From assembly GCA_032191485.1 (NCBI GenBank), contig JAVDOI010000013.1, forward strand, positions 1,704,559-1,768,558: a stretch of DNA of 64,000 nt, given 5' to 3'. Shown here piece by piece: positions 1-10,299 of the stretch. The translations under genes were made by a program, and so were the position numbers. Numbering within the stretch: the stretch's first letter is position 1; every line of letters begins with the position of its first letter. The notes beneath the pieces are model-generated. The model worked only from the letters and a program-made list of their open reading frames with translations. It was not told the origin of the DNA and did no database searches. The DNA comes from Leptoclinus maculatus. Its lineage: Eukaryota > Chordata > Actinopteri > Perciformes > Stichaeidae.

Positions 1-406
1 CCAGGCGCTGTTGAAGGGGAGCTACTGAATGCCAACTCCTCCAACATCTTTCATCCCATCCCTCTCAGGACCGCGCATTTTGCTTCTGGTTATTGTTTGG
101 CCATCTGCTGTATTCCGAGCCTGTTTGACTGCACCGCTAAGCAAACACGGAGTCTGTGCCAAATACCGTCACCTTCCTTTTGCCCCTCTAATTCGACCCT
201 ACTGTGTTTCTTCAGTGAAATCAAGCGGTGATTTATTTGAGAAACTCGTATGGCAGAGGTTCATTTCTACCTGTTTTTAATCGGCTGCTTTCCCAAATGT
301 ATTCATTGCCAACATTTTAGTATTTTTTATAAATTGCCTACATGTGCATCGTAAATACATAGACTGACACAGCAATCTTTTTCTCAGTATAAAGGCTTTA
401 TACATA
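1..406. other. Unassigned noncoding DNA
   Basis: No repeat, RNA or exon signal could be supported. A short open frame on the plus strand (29-280) has no recognisable domain and no splice context that favours coding. Confidence 0.4.
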
Positions 407-427
407 GGGGGGGGGGGGGGGGGGGGG
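407..427. repeat. Homopolymer G run (21 bp)
   Basis: An uninterrupted run of about 21 G. It is paired with an equally long C run 145 bp downstream, so the two strands of this segment could pair with one another (see findings). Such lengths are also prone to sequencing length error. Confidence 0.95.
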
Positions 428-572
428 TATGTTGCATCAAAACAATTTATACCGCCAGCCAATTTGTGTCAGTTGCAACACTTTTCAATCACAGGTTCTA
501 ATAGATCCGCGCAGGAGGTACCGGGGTTCCACACAGCATTGGCATCTTTATTAGCTTCACTGGGATCCTCTA

Positions 573-617
573 CCCCCCCCCCCCCCCCCCCCCACCACCA
601 CCACCACACACACACCT
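573..617. repeat. Poly-C run followed by ACC and CA repeats
   Basis: About 21 C in a row, passing into five ACC triplets and then a short CA dinucleotide repeat. This is a compound microsatellite that probably arose by slippage. Confidence 0.95.
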
Positions 618-779
618 ATGTGCTACACATGTGCAAAATCAATTTACATTCAATCTACAATCCATCAACAATGTTTAGTTTATCAATGTTTATCTATCAA
701 CACAGTCTTCCTGCGGTTCTAAGTGCATGTATGCTAGTCGCTATGACTGAGATCTTTGCTTCTTTGTTGTCTTAACATC

Positions 780-2150
780 ATCATATATTGACACTGCGTT
801 ATTTACCGTGGGCATATTATAGAAATGGCTCTGCTAAGCTAGTTTAGCATAGCGTGTAGAATGTTGTTCTTCCGTGGTGGGCGTGTCAGACAGCACGTTG
901 TCTGTTACGTCTGTTATTGTTACACCCCTAGTATGCGGTGGTAATACAACCTATGTATTAAATGCATGTAGGTACACTTCAACCTCAAACAGAAACACCT
1001 TGGGACGTGATACAGGTAGGTGAGCGGTGCAAACACAGAAACTATTTCTCCATTTCCTTCACTCACTCGTATTTAAATTTATCTTTCAAACTATGCATGA
1101 AGTCAACACTAAAAAGCCAGTAATATCCAGCAGCACTGCAATGAATATGAAAAAAAAAAGCTGTCGTCGAACTGTGTTACCTCTGTTTCTCCTCCACAAC
1201 TGAATAAGTTTGAAAGAAGCTTTCAAATACCTCTCTGCAAATGTTATTAACAGCGGAATTCAGTTTAACAAATTGTAAGAATGCCTAACTGCCACTTATA
1301 GCTTGTCTACTAAATGAGTTATGATGGCAAAGCATTCCGCTGATGTTTCACCTTCAAGGCTGACCTTGTGATGGCGATTCTCTGCTGATGCCTGCCAGAG
1401 ATAAAGGCTATGAGCCCCTCTCACCCCCCCCAACCCACGCCAAGGACGCACGCATCATCGCTTTAGTGGCCTATCTGCCCAGGTGATGCATGGCTCCTAT
1501 AGCCAGTCAGTCGGAGGCAGTATTTATAACAAACTGTGTGAGGCAGCAACCAACTCATCACCGTCGAGACCCCAGAAGCCTTGTTCTCCCGGTGCACTCG
1601 CATCGCTTTTGTTATATGCTGTGTACATAAAAAAAAAAAAAAATGCATTTCTTTAGCTGTGGATATGCAAATGAAATGTCAAAGGGCGCAGAACGTGTGC
1701 GATACGTTAAGAGACAGGAATTAAGCCGTTATATCAATAGATCCTTCAGACCAATGTGTTGTTAACGTGTTAACAAAGACACAGCAACACATAAGTGAGA
1801 GGATAGAATCAAATGAAGGATGAATGCTCCTGAACCTGCCAAATGCTATTTAAAAAAAAAAAGGAAAGTGAGACAACATCTGCACTCCAGAGTGAGGAAA
1901 GGACGCCTTGTGACTGGTGGGGATGTGAACAGCAAAGAACAGACAATGCTTGAAATGCACTCGGTACCAGGGGGAGACAAAGCACTGACAGGTGTTTATG
2001 CAAATCATCCGCAAACGGATTTCTTCTCGCTAATGAAAACAGCAGTCTCAGAATAATATGAAGCAAGTGGAAGTAAATGATGGTCCAGTCATGAAGTCAT
2101 GAGCACAATGCAAGCCTTACCGTGTGCTGTTGGGGTCTGTTTTATTCTGA
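780..2150. other. Unassigned noncoding DNA
   Basis: Mostly A+T-rich sequence with short A runs (about 1149-1158, 1629-1642 and 1851-1862). The stretch around 820-855 has the 'gctctgctaagctagtttagcatag' type of composition that resembles the end of a dispersed fish repeat, but it is too short to assign. No exon is supported. Confidence 0.4.
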
Positions 2151-2182
2151 CAACACACTATGTCTGCAGACATAGTGTGTTG
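2151..2182. repeat. Perfect 32-bp palindrome
   Basis: The 16 bases at 2151-2166 are the exact reverse complement of 2167-2182, centred on CTGCAG with no spacer. The arms read CAACACACTATGTCTG and its complement. No target duplication or transposon end could be recognised beside it. Confidence 0.97.
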
Positions 2183-3394
2183 CAGTTAGTGTACAGCTTC
2201 AATGGGAAGGCAGTTACTTCTCCACATACTCATATCAAGTAACAAGTAATACATATGAACTGCAACAACCACAAGCAGCTAAAGTTGATCTTGGACGCGC
2301 TGGACGAGCAGTCGGGATCAGCAAAGGCAGCGTGGGGACCATGAATATCTGAATATCATAGCATACTGAGCTCCATAAGTGAATGCAATGTTCCTATAGT
2401 GTATCTCTGAAGGTCTATATTTTCTTATTACTTCATAATGCCAACAATTGGCTGACTTCTTACTGACAAGAAGTCAGATGTTGCTCATGCGTTAGTATGA
2501 CATTGAGACGATGTAGCACGAGTGTAAAGGTCTTTGAGGCCAATGTGTGTGTTTGGTCTCTATTGACTTGACAGTGTCACACATCACTTAAAGGAAGTAG
2601 CAACACAATACTGGTTTGAGACTTGGCATTAGAGAAGTTTCTCACTTTCAACTGGTATCATCACAGTTATTTCTCATCGTGACATCAATTAAGACACAGG
2701 CTGATAAATATTCTGAGTTCTTTTCACATCCCGTCATGGGAGAACAAAATGGAGACAGTGCACAAGGCTTACATCTTATTAATGACTCATTTACTTTGAT
2801 CACAAGCTGTCGTTACACTGGTTGTTTCTTTTATTGTGTGCCTTTCAACATCTGCCAAGAGACTGTTAAAAAAGTCTGACAATGAAAGAAATCAAAGTTG
2901 TGGCAACTGTGAACTGCCGAGTTTGATATGCATGTGCCAAACAAATAATATATATATATATATATATATGAATGCTTAAGTGATTCATGAAAATCTTAAT
3001 TGCATTGTCTTCATGCTACTGTATCTGTCACATGCACAGCTGTTCCACAAACTTCAAAACAATGCATACTTTTGGCTTGTTTATGCAACTTGTCTACAGG
3101 GGGCAAGTATGTTAATGCTGAGTCCTTGATATTCAAGTGGAGCCTCCCTATTTATAGTGTGCACAGCATTTCTTTGCACCAACTCACTCAAATGAAAACT
3201 TTCTCTGTTTCATGTATTGCAACCTGGGCTGCATGGCCTTAAAATACAGATACAACCATGTTTTTGACCAACGATTTGATGGGAGTTTCATGCCTGACAA
3301 AAGCAATCTATGAAAATATCTTGACAATCTGTGACACGACTTTCCGTTTGATGTTTCACTACATTGTGTAACAAGGTTTTTAGTACAGTAGTAA
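2183..3394. other. Unassigned noncoding DNA with one TA microsatellite
   Basis: Contains a 10-bp stem hairpin (2452-2461 with 2468-2477) and a pure TA tract at 2949-2969. The phrase around 2331-2356, 'gtggggaccatgaatatct', resembles an internal segment of the dispersed repeat described at 6650. No gene is seen. Confidence 0.45.
2949..2969. repeat. TA microsatellite
   Basis: About ten uninterrupted TA units. Confidence 0.95.
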
Positions 3395-3560
3395 GGAATG
3401 TCTTTATGTGTGTGTCCTTCGCGTATCTCAAGAACCGTTCATCCAATCTACTACACACTTGGCAGGAGTATTGCTGGGGACTGAAGAACGCGCAGTGTCG
3501 GAATTGGTGCGATAAACTCTAAATGAACGAGCCAACGGCCAGCAGCATGTGAGGGGCTCA
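3395..3560 (+). mobile_element. Interspersed-repeat fragment (fish family, unnamed)
   Basis: The block starting 'gtgtgtccttcgcgtatct' and running through 'agaaccgttcatccaatct' and 'ggcaggagtattgctgggg' matches my memory of a repeat widely dispersed in teleost genomes. No terminal repeats or target duplication could be delimited, so this is an old partial copy and the class is uncertain. Confidence 0.45.
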
Positions 3561-3759
3561 CTGACTTCATACACTAACGTTACAAATAGACTCTTCCCTT
3601 CCTTTCCTTGGAGTCAACGAGCGATGAGCGGTAAGCTGTAAGCGCCGATAGCGCTCAGGACGGGCACAGAACACGCTCTGTTGTTAAGGGCCGGGCCTAT
3701 TGCCTGGCTCTGTTGGTAACCTCGCAATGACGACAATACTTTAATGCTATAGAGATGCT

Positions 3760-3905
3760 AATTGGCATATTTTGTTAGCTTTGACAGAGTCAGGTTAGCT
3801 GTTTACCCTCGCTTCCAGTAAATATTGTAAGCTAAGCTAACTAGCTTCTGGAAGTAGCCTCATAGTCACAGTACAGACTTCAGAGTGGTACTAAACAAAC
3901 TCTCT
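3760..3905 (+). mobile_element. Interspersed-repeat fragment, 'gctaagctaac' family
   Basis: Contains in order 'tttgttagctttgacagag', 'caggttagctgtttaccct', 'gcttccagtaaatattgta', 'agctaagctaac' and 'cacagtacagacttcagag'. This order corresponds to a short dispersed repeat common in percomorph fishes. Boundaries are approximate; the copy is diverged and lacks visible ends. A second short relic of the same kind lies at about 24660-24700. Confidence 0.55.
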
Positions 3906-4319
3906 ACAACATGAAACAAGTGTGGGCATTAATAGAGCTGGAACAACAACACTGACCAGACTGATGTTTAGGAAACTACAGCGAGTTAAACCACAGCATA
4001 CTTTGGGGCATGTACAGGTTAAAAAAGATAAAGATTGACACAAATATTGGCAGCTTCATTACACAGGATCAGTCAGATCCATTGAGAACACATCAGACTG
4101 AGAAGGCAATTCTTCCGATTGGACTCATTCAGTCAAGTCAGTCTTGGAGGGAAATGTGTTTTTGCCACCGAGTCACTTCACTAATCAAATCAGAATCAGT
4201 GATTTCAGAGTGGAAGATAGTCGGTGCAAATCATTATGGTCAATAAACCGTGGGTATATTTAGCTTCCATCCACATACCCTCCTCACCCCCTCCCCCTCT
4301 CTGTGATCTTGTTTGTCTC

Positions 4320-4510
4320 TCAGTGCTTGGCTAATTTTGCACTTGGATGTAACTTTGGCACACAGGAGAATGCCCCTCCTTTGCATAATCTGGTTTCCAG
4401 GGCTACAGTTGTAATACAGCTGCAGTCAGAAATGCCATGAGGAGTCAACCCCCAGAGTGATGCGGTGCAAATGAAGTGTCCGCCGACTGCAGAGCCATTC
4501 AGAGGCAACG
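4320..4510. promoter_or_regulatory. Possible conserved noncoding element
   Basis: Composition changes from A+T-rich flanks to a mixed block containing a TTTGCATAAT octamer-like site (4380-4390) and a TGCAAATGA site (4465-4475), both resembling POU-factor sites, with CAGCTG near 4420. No coding frame is convincing. Calling it regulatory is inference; alignment to other fish would decide. Confidence 0.3.
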
Positions 4511-4519
4511 GCCTCGTTC

Positions 4520-6060
4520 ACCAGATCACTGTACATAAAAAAGAACATTGAGTACAATCCGCTACACGGTGAATAGCTGATATGACTACCACACTCCGGG
4601 TTGAGAGTATATATGCAAAGCTATCATGCTACACCTTAAAAGAACAAACTGTTAAAAGCCAAGTCAACATTGACTGAGCAAACTGCACTTTGTATAGATT
4701 TCAGGAGAGTACAGTACAACTGGTAAAAGTCTTTGAGTCAGAGGGTTAAAGAAGAAATCAGTAAGTTAAGGAGGAGCACATAGCTGTCAGTTGCCCTCTG
4801 CACACACTGGCTGCCGTTGCCTTGACCCAGGATCGATCCAGAGCTGGCCAGTTAACTCTTGGCCTCTCAGCCTCACACCACTCCGCCGCTCCCACAGAAG
4901 TGAGGTGATGTGTACGGACAGCGCCCGACTTGAAGCACCCTTTGAGAAGCATTCCAACCATGTCTGCTTTTGTTTGTCCAGTTTGTCCATGTGTTTCTTT
5001 TTATTTCTTTTAGTAATGTGTATTCTTAAATGCACTATACACATTGTGATATATTCATTTGTCAGTGTTGTTTTGAACATCATAGCATCTTTAATAAAAT
5101 AGCATGTTTGGAATCTATGTAATCCACCTAAATGTACAGTAGCATATCGTTTTATCTAATTAATGACTTTTTTTAATTGCCTATGCACTGCTCTCTACAG
5201 TAATTTGCATTGCAAGGATTGCATTCTTCGAAAAAAACCCAAATTAATTGAACTTGACTCTTCACACTGTGTAGTGAAAGCTAGATGTGTACATGAAACG
5301 CCACATACGCATACCTCAGTCTTTGTGCCACTTCATATTTCCATAAATGTCATTAAATTCAATTATGCTAATTCAATTAATCGCTACGTGAAGTCAAAAG
5401 GATTTCAGTGTCTGGGAAAATCATGAAATTATTACTTAATAGGGTATTAAAGAGTGTGGGAAATAATTGTCAAATATAAATGGTAGTTGTGACACCAAAG
5501 TCTTATTTATGTCCAACAACAGACAGCGAGCTAAAAGGAGATGTAGCATCTGCATCACGCTGCCAAAAGAAGTTGTCACATCCTCGGTGATAAAAGGAAG
5601 AAGTAGGTAGTAAACTTACAAAGGAGGCAGTGAAGAAATAGCAATGCTGTATTTCTAAGACGTGGAAATAAATAAGTGAATGAATAAATATAGACATACT
5701 TTTCAAACACCAGAGTCAGTGGGGTCACTGCATGAGGCAGGATAGAAGGTAGTGTTCTGGGAAAAATGTTGAAAGGCGCTGAACCTACCCATCCCTAACT
5801 ATCAATCATTCATTTATTTTGGCCACCTCTGGAGAGGTAAAAGACAAACAGCATCCAGAGTCTAATGCTGTAGTTTCACTTTTCATTTCCCCGTATGTCT
5901 GTGAGTCTTCAGTGTATATACGGCGGCATTCACAACAGGCAGTTTAGCAAGAAAACGTTCAAAAGGTAACCCCTCCCCCGTTGCTTTATGTGTTATATTA
6001 CATTAATAACACCTCTGTCCTGCTGTCCCGTGGGTGGCGGAAGCTTGACAGCTTTCTGGT
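4520..6060. other. Unassigned noncoding DNA
   Basis: A+T-rich sequence with open frames on both strands around 4787-5102 that mirror each other and show no domain. No element ends, tandem array or supported exon seen. Confidence 0.4.
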
Positions 6061-6065
6061 CCCAG

Positions 6066-6158
6066 GTTGTCCACACCAAGCTGCTCCTGTCTCGGGCTGA
6101 AAGGCTCAGCAGGAGGAAGTTAGGCAGCAGGAGTTATGACTATTACCACGAGCCACGC
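6066..6158 (+). CDS. Candidate internal exon, unknown protein
   Basis: A 93-bp segment bounded by a TGGTCCCAG acceptor-type end and a consensus GTGAGT donor (GT at 6159-6160), in a frame open across its whole length (31 codons, phase 0 on both sides). The translation contains KLLLSRAERLSRRKLGSRSY and ends DYYHEPR. Third codon positions are mostly G or C, unlike the A+T-rich surroundings, which favours coding. A branch-point-like 'cattaataac' and a pyrimidine-rich stretch lie 30-60 bp upstream, but a G-rich piece sits just before the AG, weakening the acceptor. I do not recognise the protein and found no partner exon. It could equally be a chance frame in a G+C-rich noncoding block. Confidence 0.27.
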
Positions 6159-6649
6159 GTGAGTCCGATGGCTTATCGGATGTTTCACGAACTTTTTTTT
6201 AAGACACACTGTTAGGATAACAGAGGTCCCATTGCTTTGTTCAGACCGCCTATGAATATGACTATGAATGATTGGTACAGTATTTGTATTTTAGCTAAAG
6301 GACGTCGTTTTATTGCTGGCATTGTTTTCACCTGGTGAGTCTGTGTGTGTTTCATCACCTACTGTTGCAGGAGCTAAATATGCTGTTCTTAGCATTTTGC
6401 CAAGTGTTTACATTTATGTCTATGCTCAGATTTTGTGACTGGTATAACGTCACAACCGTGAAAGTTACAGTGACGGAACTGTACGCATGAGTATTGTGGT
6501 TGGGTTTGAAGGTGGGGGCCCGAAGTAGAAGGGTAAGAAGTGGGGACGGGACCATTGACGTGATCCCATCGCCATGTCATATTTTAATTCCCATTGAGCT
6601 AGCGGACTAGTGCAGTCATCTAAGTTTTGAGAAGAGTCTTCAGCCATGC

Positions 6650-6965
6650 GGCATTGCTAAACATCAGCATGTTTCCCATCTTCACGATGTTGGTTTAGCG
6701 TGTTAGCATGCTAACCCTAATTAGCACTGGACACAAAATACAGTTGAGGCTGATGGGGATGTCATTCGTTTTATGGGTAAAAAGTGGCACTGCATCAAAA
6801 GTTAGGACCACCAAAGTTACAACAATTCATCCTATGGTTTACATAACTGTCTGTATTCAATGTCATAGCAATCCCTCCAATAGTTACAGTTGGTCTAATA
6901 TCACTCAACTCAATGGAGGGAAAGTCAGAGGATCACCAACATTATCATGATTCATCATCAGGGGA
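6650..6965 (+). mobile_element. Interspersed-repeat copy (percomorph-type)
   Basis: Contains in order 'gttagcatgctaaccctaa', 'gttgaggctgatggggatg', 'acaattcatcctatggttt', 'atgtcatagcaatccctcc' and 'aagtcagaggatcaccaac'. These phrases belong to a repeat that I recall as abundant in percomorph fishes. It has no coding capacity here. Similar phrases recur at 6975-7215 and 14600-14790. Confidence 0.6.
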
Positions 6966-6974
6966 GTATGAATA

Positions 6975-7215
6975 TACAAAATGCTGTGCCAATCAATCTA
7001 TCTATCTATATGTAGAGATCTTTCACTGGATACGGTCACACTGGTGGTCATACTAGATTAAAAGTCAGAGGATCACTAAAGTTAAACGGATCATTTGCTT
7101 GGGCACCATGGATATGTTGGATTTCATCAGCACTGGTTCCAGGTTTTGGCTGATAGCTAGGGACATACAAAACTCCTCTGGCATAAACTTATTATTTGGA
7201 CTTAATGGATACCAG
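6975..7215 (+). mobile_element. Second, rearranged copy of the same interspersed repeat
   Basis: Includes a short TCTA microsatellite (about 6994-7009), 'gtagagatctttcactgga', 'aaaagtcagaggatcacta' and a 'caccatggatatgtt' piece, all matching internal modules of the repeat just upstream. The tandem modules suggest one longer degraded copy rather than two insertions. Confidence 0.45.
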
Positions 7216-7492
7216 AAAACCAGGCGTGAGATATTGGCATAGCTCACCAGCCTCTCCTACCTGCAGCCTGTTGACTAAAGGTAAGGTCAATCGCCTGGAT
7301 CCAGAGACTTTTATGAAACAAATATTTCAGGGACATTATTTTTTATTAACAATTCATATGATTTAGTTTCCTGTGCTGTACTTGAAGCCCCAGGCTTCTA
7401 CCAATGAAGACAAACTTTGACATTAGATAAAGACTGGCATAGAATATACTGAAAGTCCATCCTATTGTCACAAAAAAAAAACTTCTTGGGAG

Positions 7493-7807
7493 TTAAGCCA
7501 CGTTGATGATAATTACACACATTAATCTCGTGTTACCCGTCTGCTCGCTAATCAGTTTGTCAAAGTCAGCCAGGGTTTTCATTCCAGATACAGCAGTGCC
7601 TCTAGTATACCATTTTTTGTGTTTATATTTCTTGGCTTGCAGGATCTTACCAGAGGCAACCGAGAGGAAGAGCCTGCCAAGTTGAGAGGGGATTGGCACA
7701 TCCATGGGAGTGAGAGTCATAACTGTTGAGACACTGCTTAATTTTAGCTGTACTGGCACATTCCCCCCCTTTGTAACAGTGCCAAAAGGTGGCATGATGA
7801 GATACAA
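7493..7807 (-). pseudogene. Coding-like open frame, unrecognised
   Basis: A 104-codon open frame on the minus strand with mixed, protein-like composition, including QLGRLFLSVASGKILQAKKY and MKTLADFDKLISEQTG. There is no clear promoter, splice context or domain I can name. A second open frame of similar character lies 280 bp further upstream on the same strand (8429-8088). Both could be relics of a gene or transposon protein, or chance. Codon third positions are close to the local average, so support is weak. Confidence 0.2.
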
Positions 7808-8429
7808 ACTTACACCACTTCATCAATATGTAATTGATTAGTCTACAGTTGGGTCAGGATTTAGTTCAAGCTCTGGGCAAACAGCCCATCTATTATGGCT
7901 CCTGTTAATTTTCTTAAAGTTGAAAAGCACACAGCTCACGGATATGTTTGTTCTGGCATCCCATGGGTTGATCAAACCTACAGTTTGCTTTGTTTGTTGT
8001 ATTTTAAATTTCTAATTACAAATCAACAGGGCTAGCTCAATCATCTCATTGGACACGTACTCGACCATGGACTATTCTCTCTATGCATTAACCTGCATTA
8101 GCTGGTTTTTTTTGGCTACTTGTGGGCAGCATGGACAAGACAAACTGGTACTTTTTAAAGTTAATATGCAAACCTTCTAGCCCACAGTTGCGTATCTTCA
8201 GCATTTTTTGGTCCGTACCAACTCTTAGATATTTGACCCTCTGGCTGCTGAATGCTTCACGACTCTTTAACTTTAGCCGTCTACCTTGTGGGGGCCCGGA
8301 AATGTTTAATACTCTGCTTGAAGATGCTGAAATGCTCTGTGGAACAATGTAGAGCTGCAGAGTTATTATAATCAGTTGGGTTGTGGCAACGTATTCCACA
8401 ATACACAGCGATGTACCCACTGTTAACAT

Positions 8430-10089
8430 TCAAATACTGATTAGATTACAACTTCTAACATTTTAGGTGTGATCAAACCTCATGTGTATACACAAGTTTT
8501 AAATCCTTGCATCGTGACGGATAACAATAAACGCGTACATGGAGCAGCAGTAAGCGAACTGGGTTTCAGCACAGTAATACACTATGTACTGTAGCCCTGT
8601 GATTAGAAGGGAAAGGAAAAGATAACACCTTTTAATATTCTCCTCCTAGTTTCATTTCAAGAATTTAGATGGCAGTCCGATCCAAGCAATCTAATCAAGC
8701 ATTTTTATTGTGTGTCTTCTTCAAGGACACGCACCATTGATGGACACACACTGGCTACTGCGCCTGTGACCTTTCAGTGATGAAAAAGTCTCTCTTCTGG
8801 GTCACCCTGCATTACCTTCAACAAGGGCTTGGTATTCAAATACTACATTAGCAGGATATGAAACAGGAGGAGGTAAGATAAATATTGCTTTTTTTAGTAT
8901 TTAATAACACCAAACTAAATCTGAACTTATCATATGGCATCAGCGGTATTATCCCAAACACAGTCAAGTGTTTTTTTACCACTTTCCCACAAAATAACAT
9001 CAAATCATTGATGAGGAGGTTATAAGACATATATGATAAAATGGTAGATTACTGGAGAGGGTGTCCAAGAATTACAGGCAATATTGGGACATAATGAATA
9101 CCGTGCTGCAGACATAAGATATGTAAGCGTTTAAATATACTCGTGCAGTGCCCGAGCACTATGTTTAAAACAGGCTGAATTATTGGCTTGCTGAGAACCG
9201 CTCAAGCAAACAACTTCTTGGTTCGTTAGCAAGGTCTGCCATGACATAGTCCTATTACACATGGAGAGAACACACACAAATCCGGCTATGATCGCGGTCA
9301 GAAACACCAGTGAAATACACTCTGGTTTAAGGCTGCAATCAGATGAACCAAATATGTGATTTTTTCCACATAAGCTGGCGTGAAACAGGTTGTCCAGCCA
9401 TGCATTTTCTAGAGAGCTGGTTAATACAACGAGGTAAATGATAAGTTGCTTTGGGGAAGATGTCAAACAAGCACCACATATTCAGCTAATTTGCTGTATT
9501 GAGTCTGAAAAACAAAACCAGGACTCTAATAACAGAGCAGCATCAGTAGCCCTATTGAGCTGCTGCTTTCTATTTCAATTTGGGATGTTTACATTGTGTT
9601 CATGTCTAAAATCACTCCTTCTGGGAAATAATCAACGATGCAGCAAATAGTGAATGATGATTACTGATGCGAAAAATCATTTTGAAGAGCAAAAAAGAAA
9701 ATCAGATTTTCTTTCCTCGTGAGCACAACCATCACGTAGTAATAAAAGCACACAAACTGAATCAGAAGCACAAAAGCCAAACGTTTCATGTTTACTCTTT
9801 AAAGACGGATGTGATTAAGTGATGCTTAGGGGTAAAATACGTGTGATTTCTTAGTCTAACTTCCAGCTTTAAAGGGTCAGAACCCTAAAGGTGCTGGAAT
9901 GTTCTCACCCGAAGCCTTTTAGATTACTCACACTTGGCACTTTGGATACATGATCAATATTTACTATTTCAAGCATAGACTGCAGTCAGAAATTCGACAC
10001 ATTTTTCAATTTAGTTCCTGAATCATCACATTTGTAAAAAAATAAATAAATAGCTTTTTAATACATATTTTAAAAAGCAAACTCAGGTT
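8430..10089. other. Unassigned noncoding DNA
   Basis: A+T-rich sequence. Short open frames on both strands at 9131-9650 overlap without a domain. No repeats or RNA genes identified. Confidence 0.4.
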
Positions 10090-10107
10090 GAGGATTTGGG
10101 ACCTGGC

Positions 10108-10268
10108 TCTGAACTTGCCATTCTTGATTTAGGACTTGACTTGGGATTGGCTGGTCTTGACCTGGGACTAGATTTGGGATTTGTCCGCCTTGAACTGGGA
10201 CTAGATTTGGGATTTGCTGGTCTTGAACTGGGACTGGACTTGGGATTTGTCAGTTTTGTTTTGGGACT
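10108..10268 (+). repeat. 33-bp minisatellite inside a transposon-like end
   Basis: About five diverged tandem copies of a 33-bp unit built on 'gggactagatttgggattt'. The period is a multiple of three, so the block stays open as a LGLDLGF-type repetitive peptide, but this has no coding support. It adjoins the hAT-like terminus at 10297. Confidence 0.85.
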
Positions 10269-10297
10269 TAAAAAACAATGACTTGGTCCCGTCTCTG
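10269..10297 (+). mobile_element. hAT-like transposon terminus
   Basis: Read on the minus strand, the segment begins CAGAGACGGGACCAAGTCAT and continues with a T-rich stretch. CAGAG-type ends are typical of hAT-family elements, and the 'gacttggtcccacctctg' end followed by a 'gacttggga' repeat is a combination I recall from fish non-autonomous elements. The opposite end and target duplication were not found, so only one end is retained. Confidence 0.55.
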
Positions 10298-10299
10298 AT

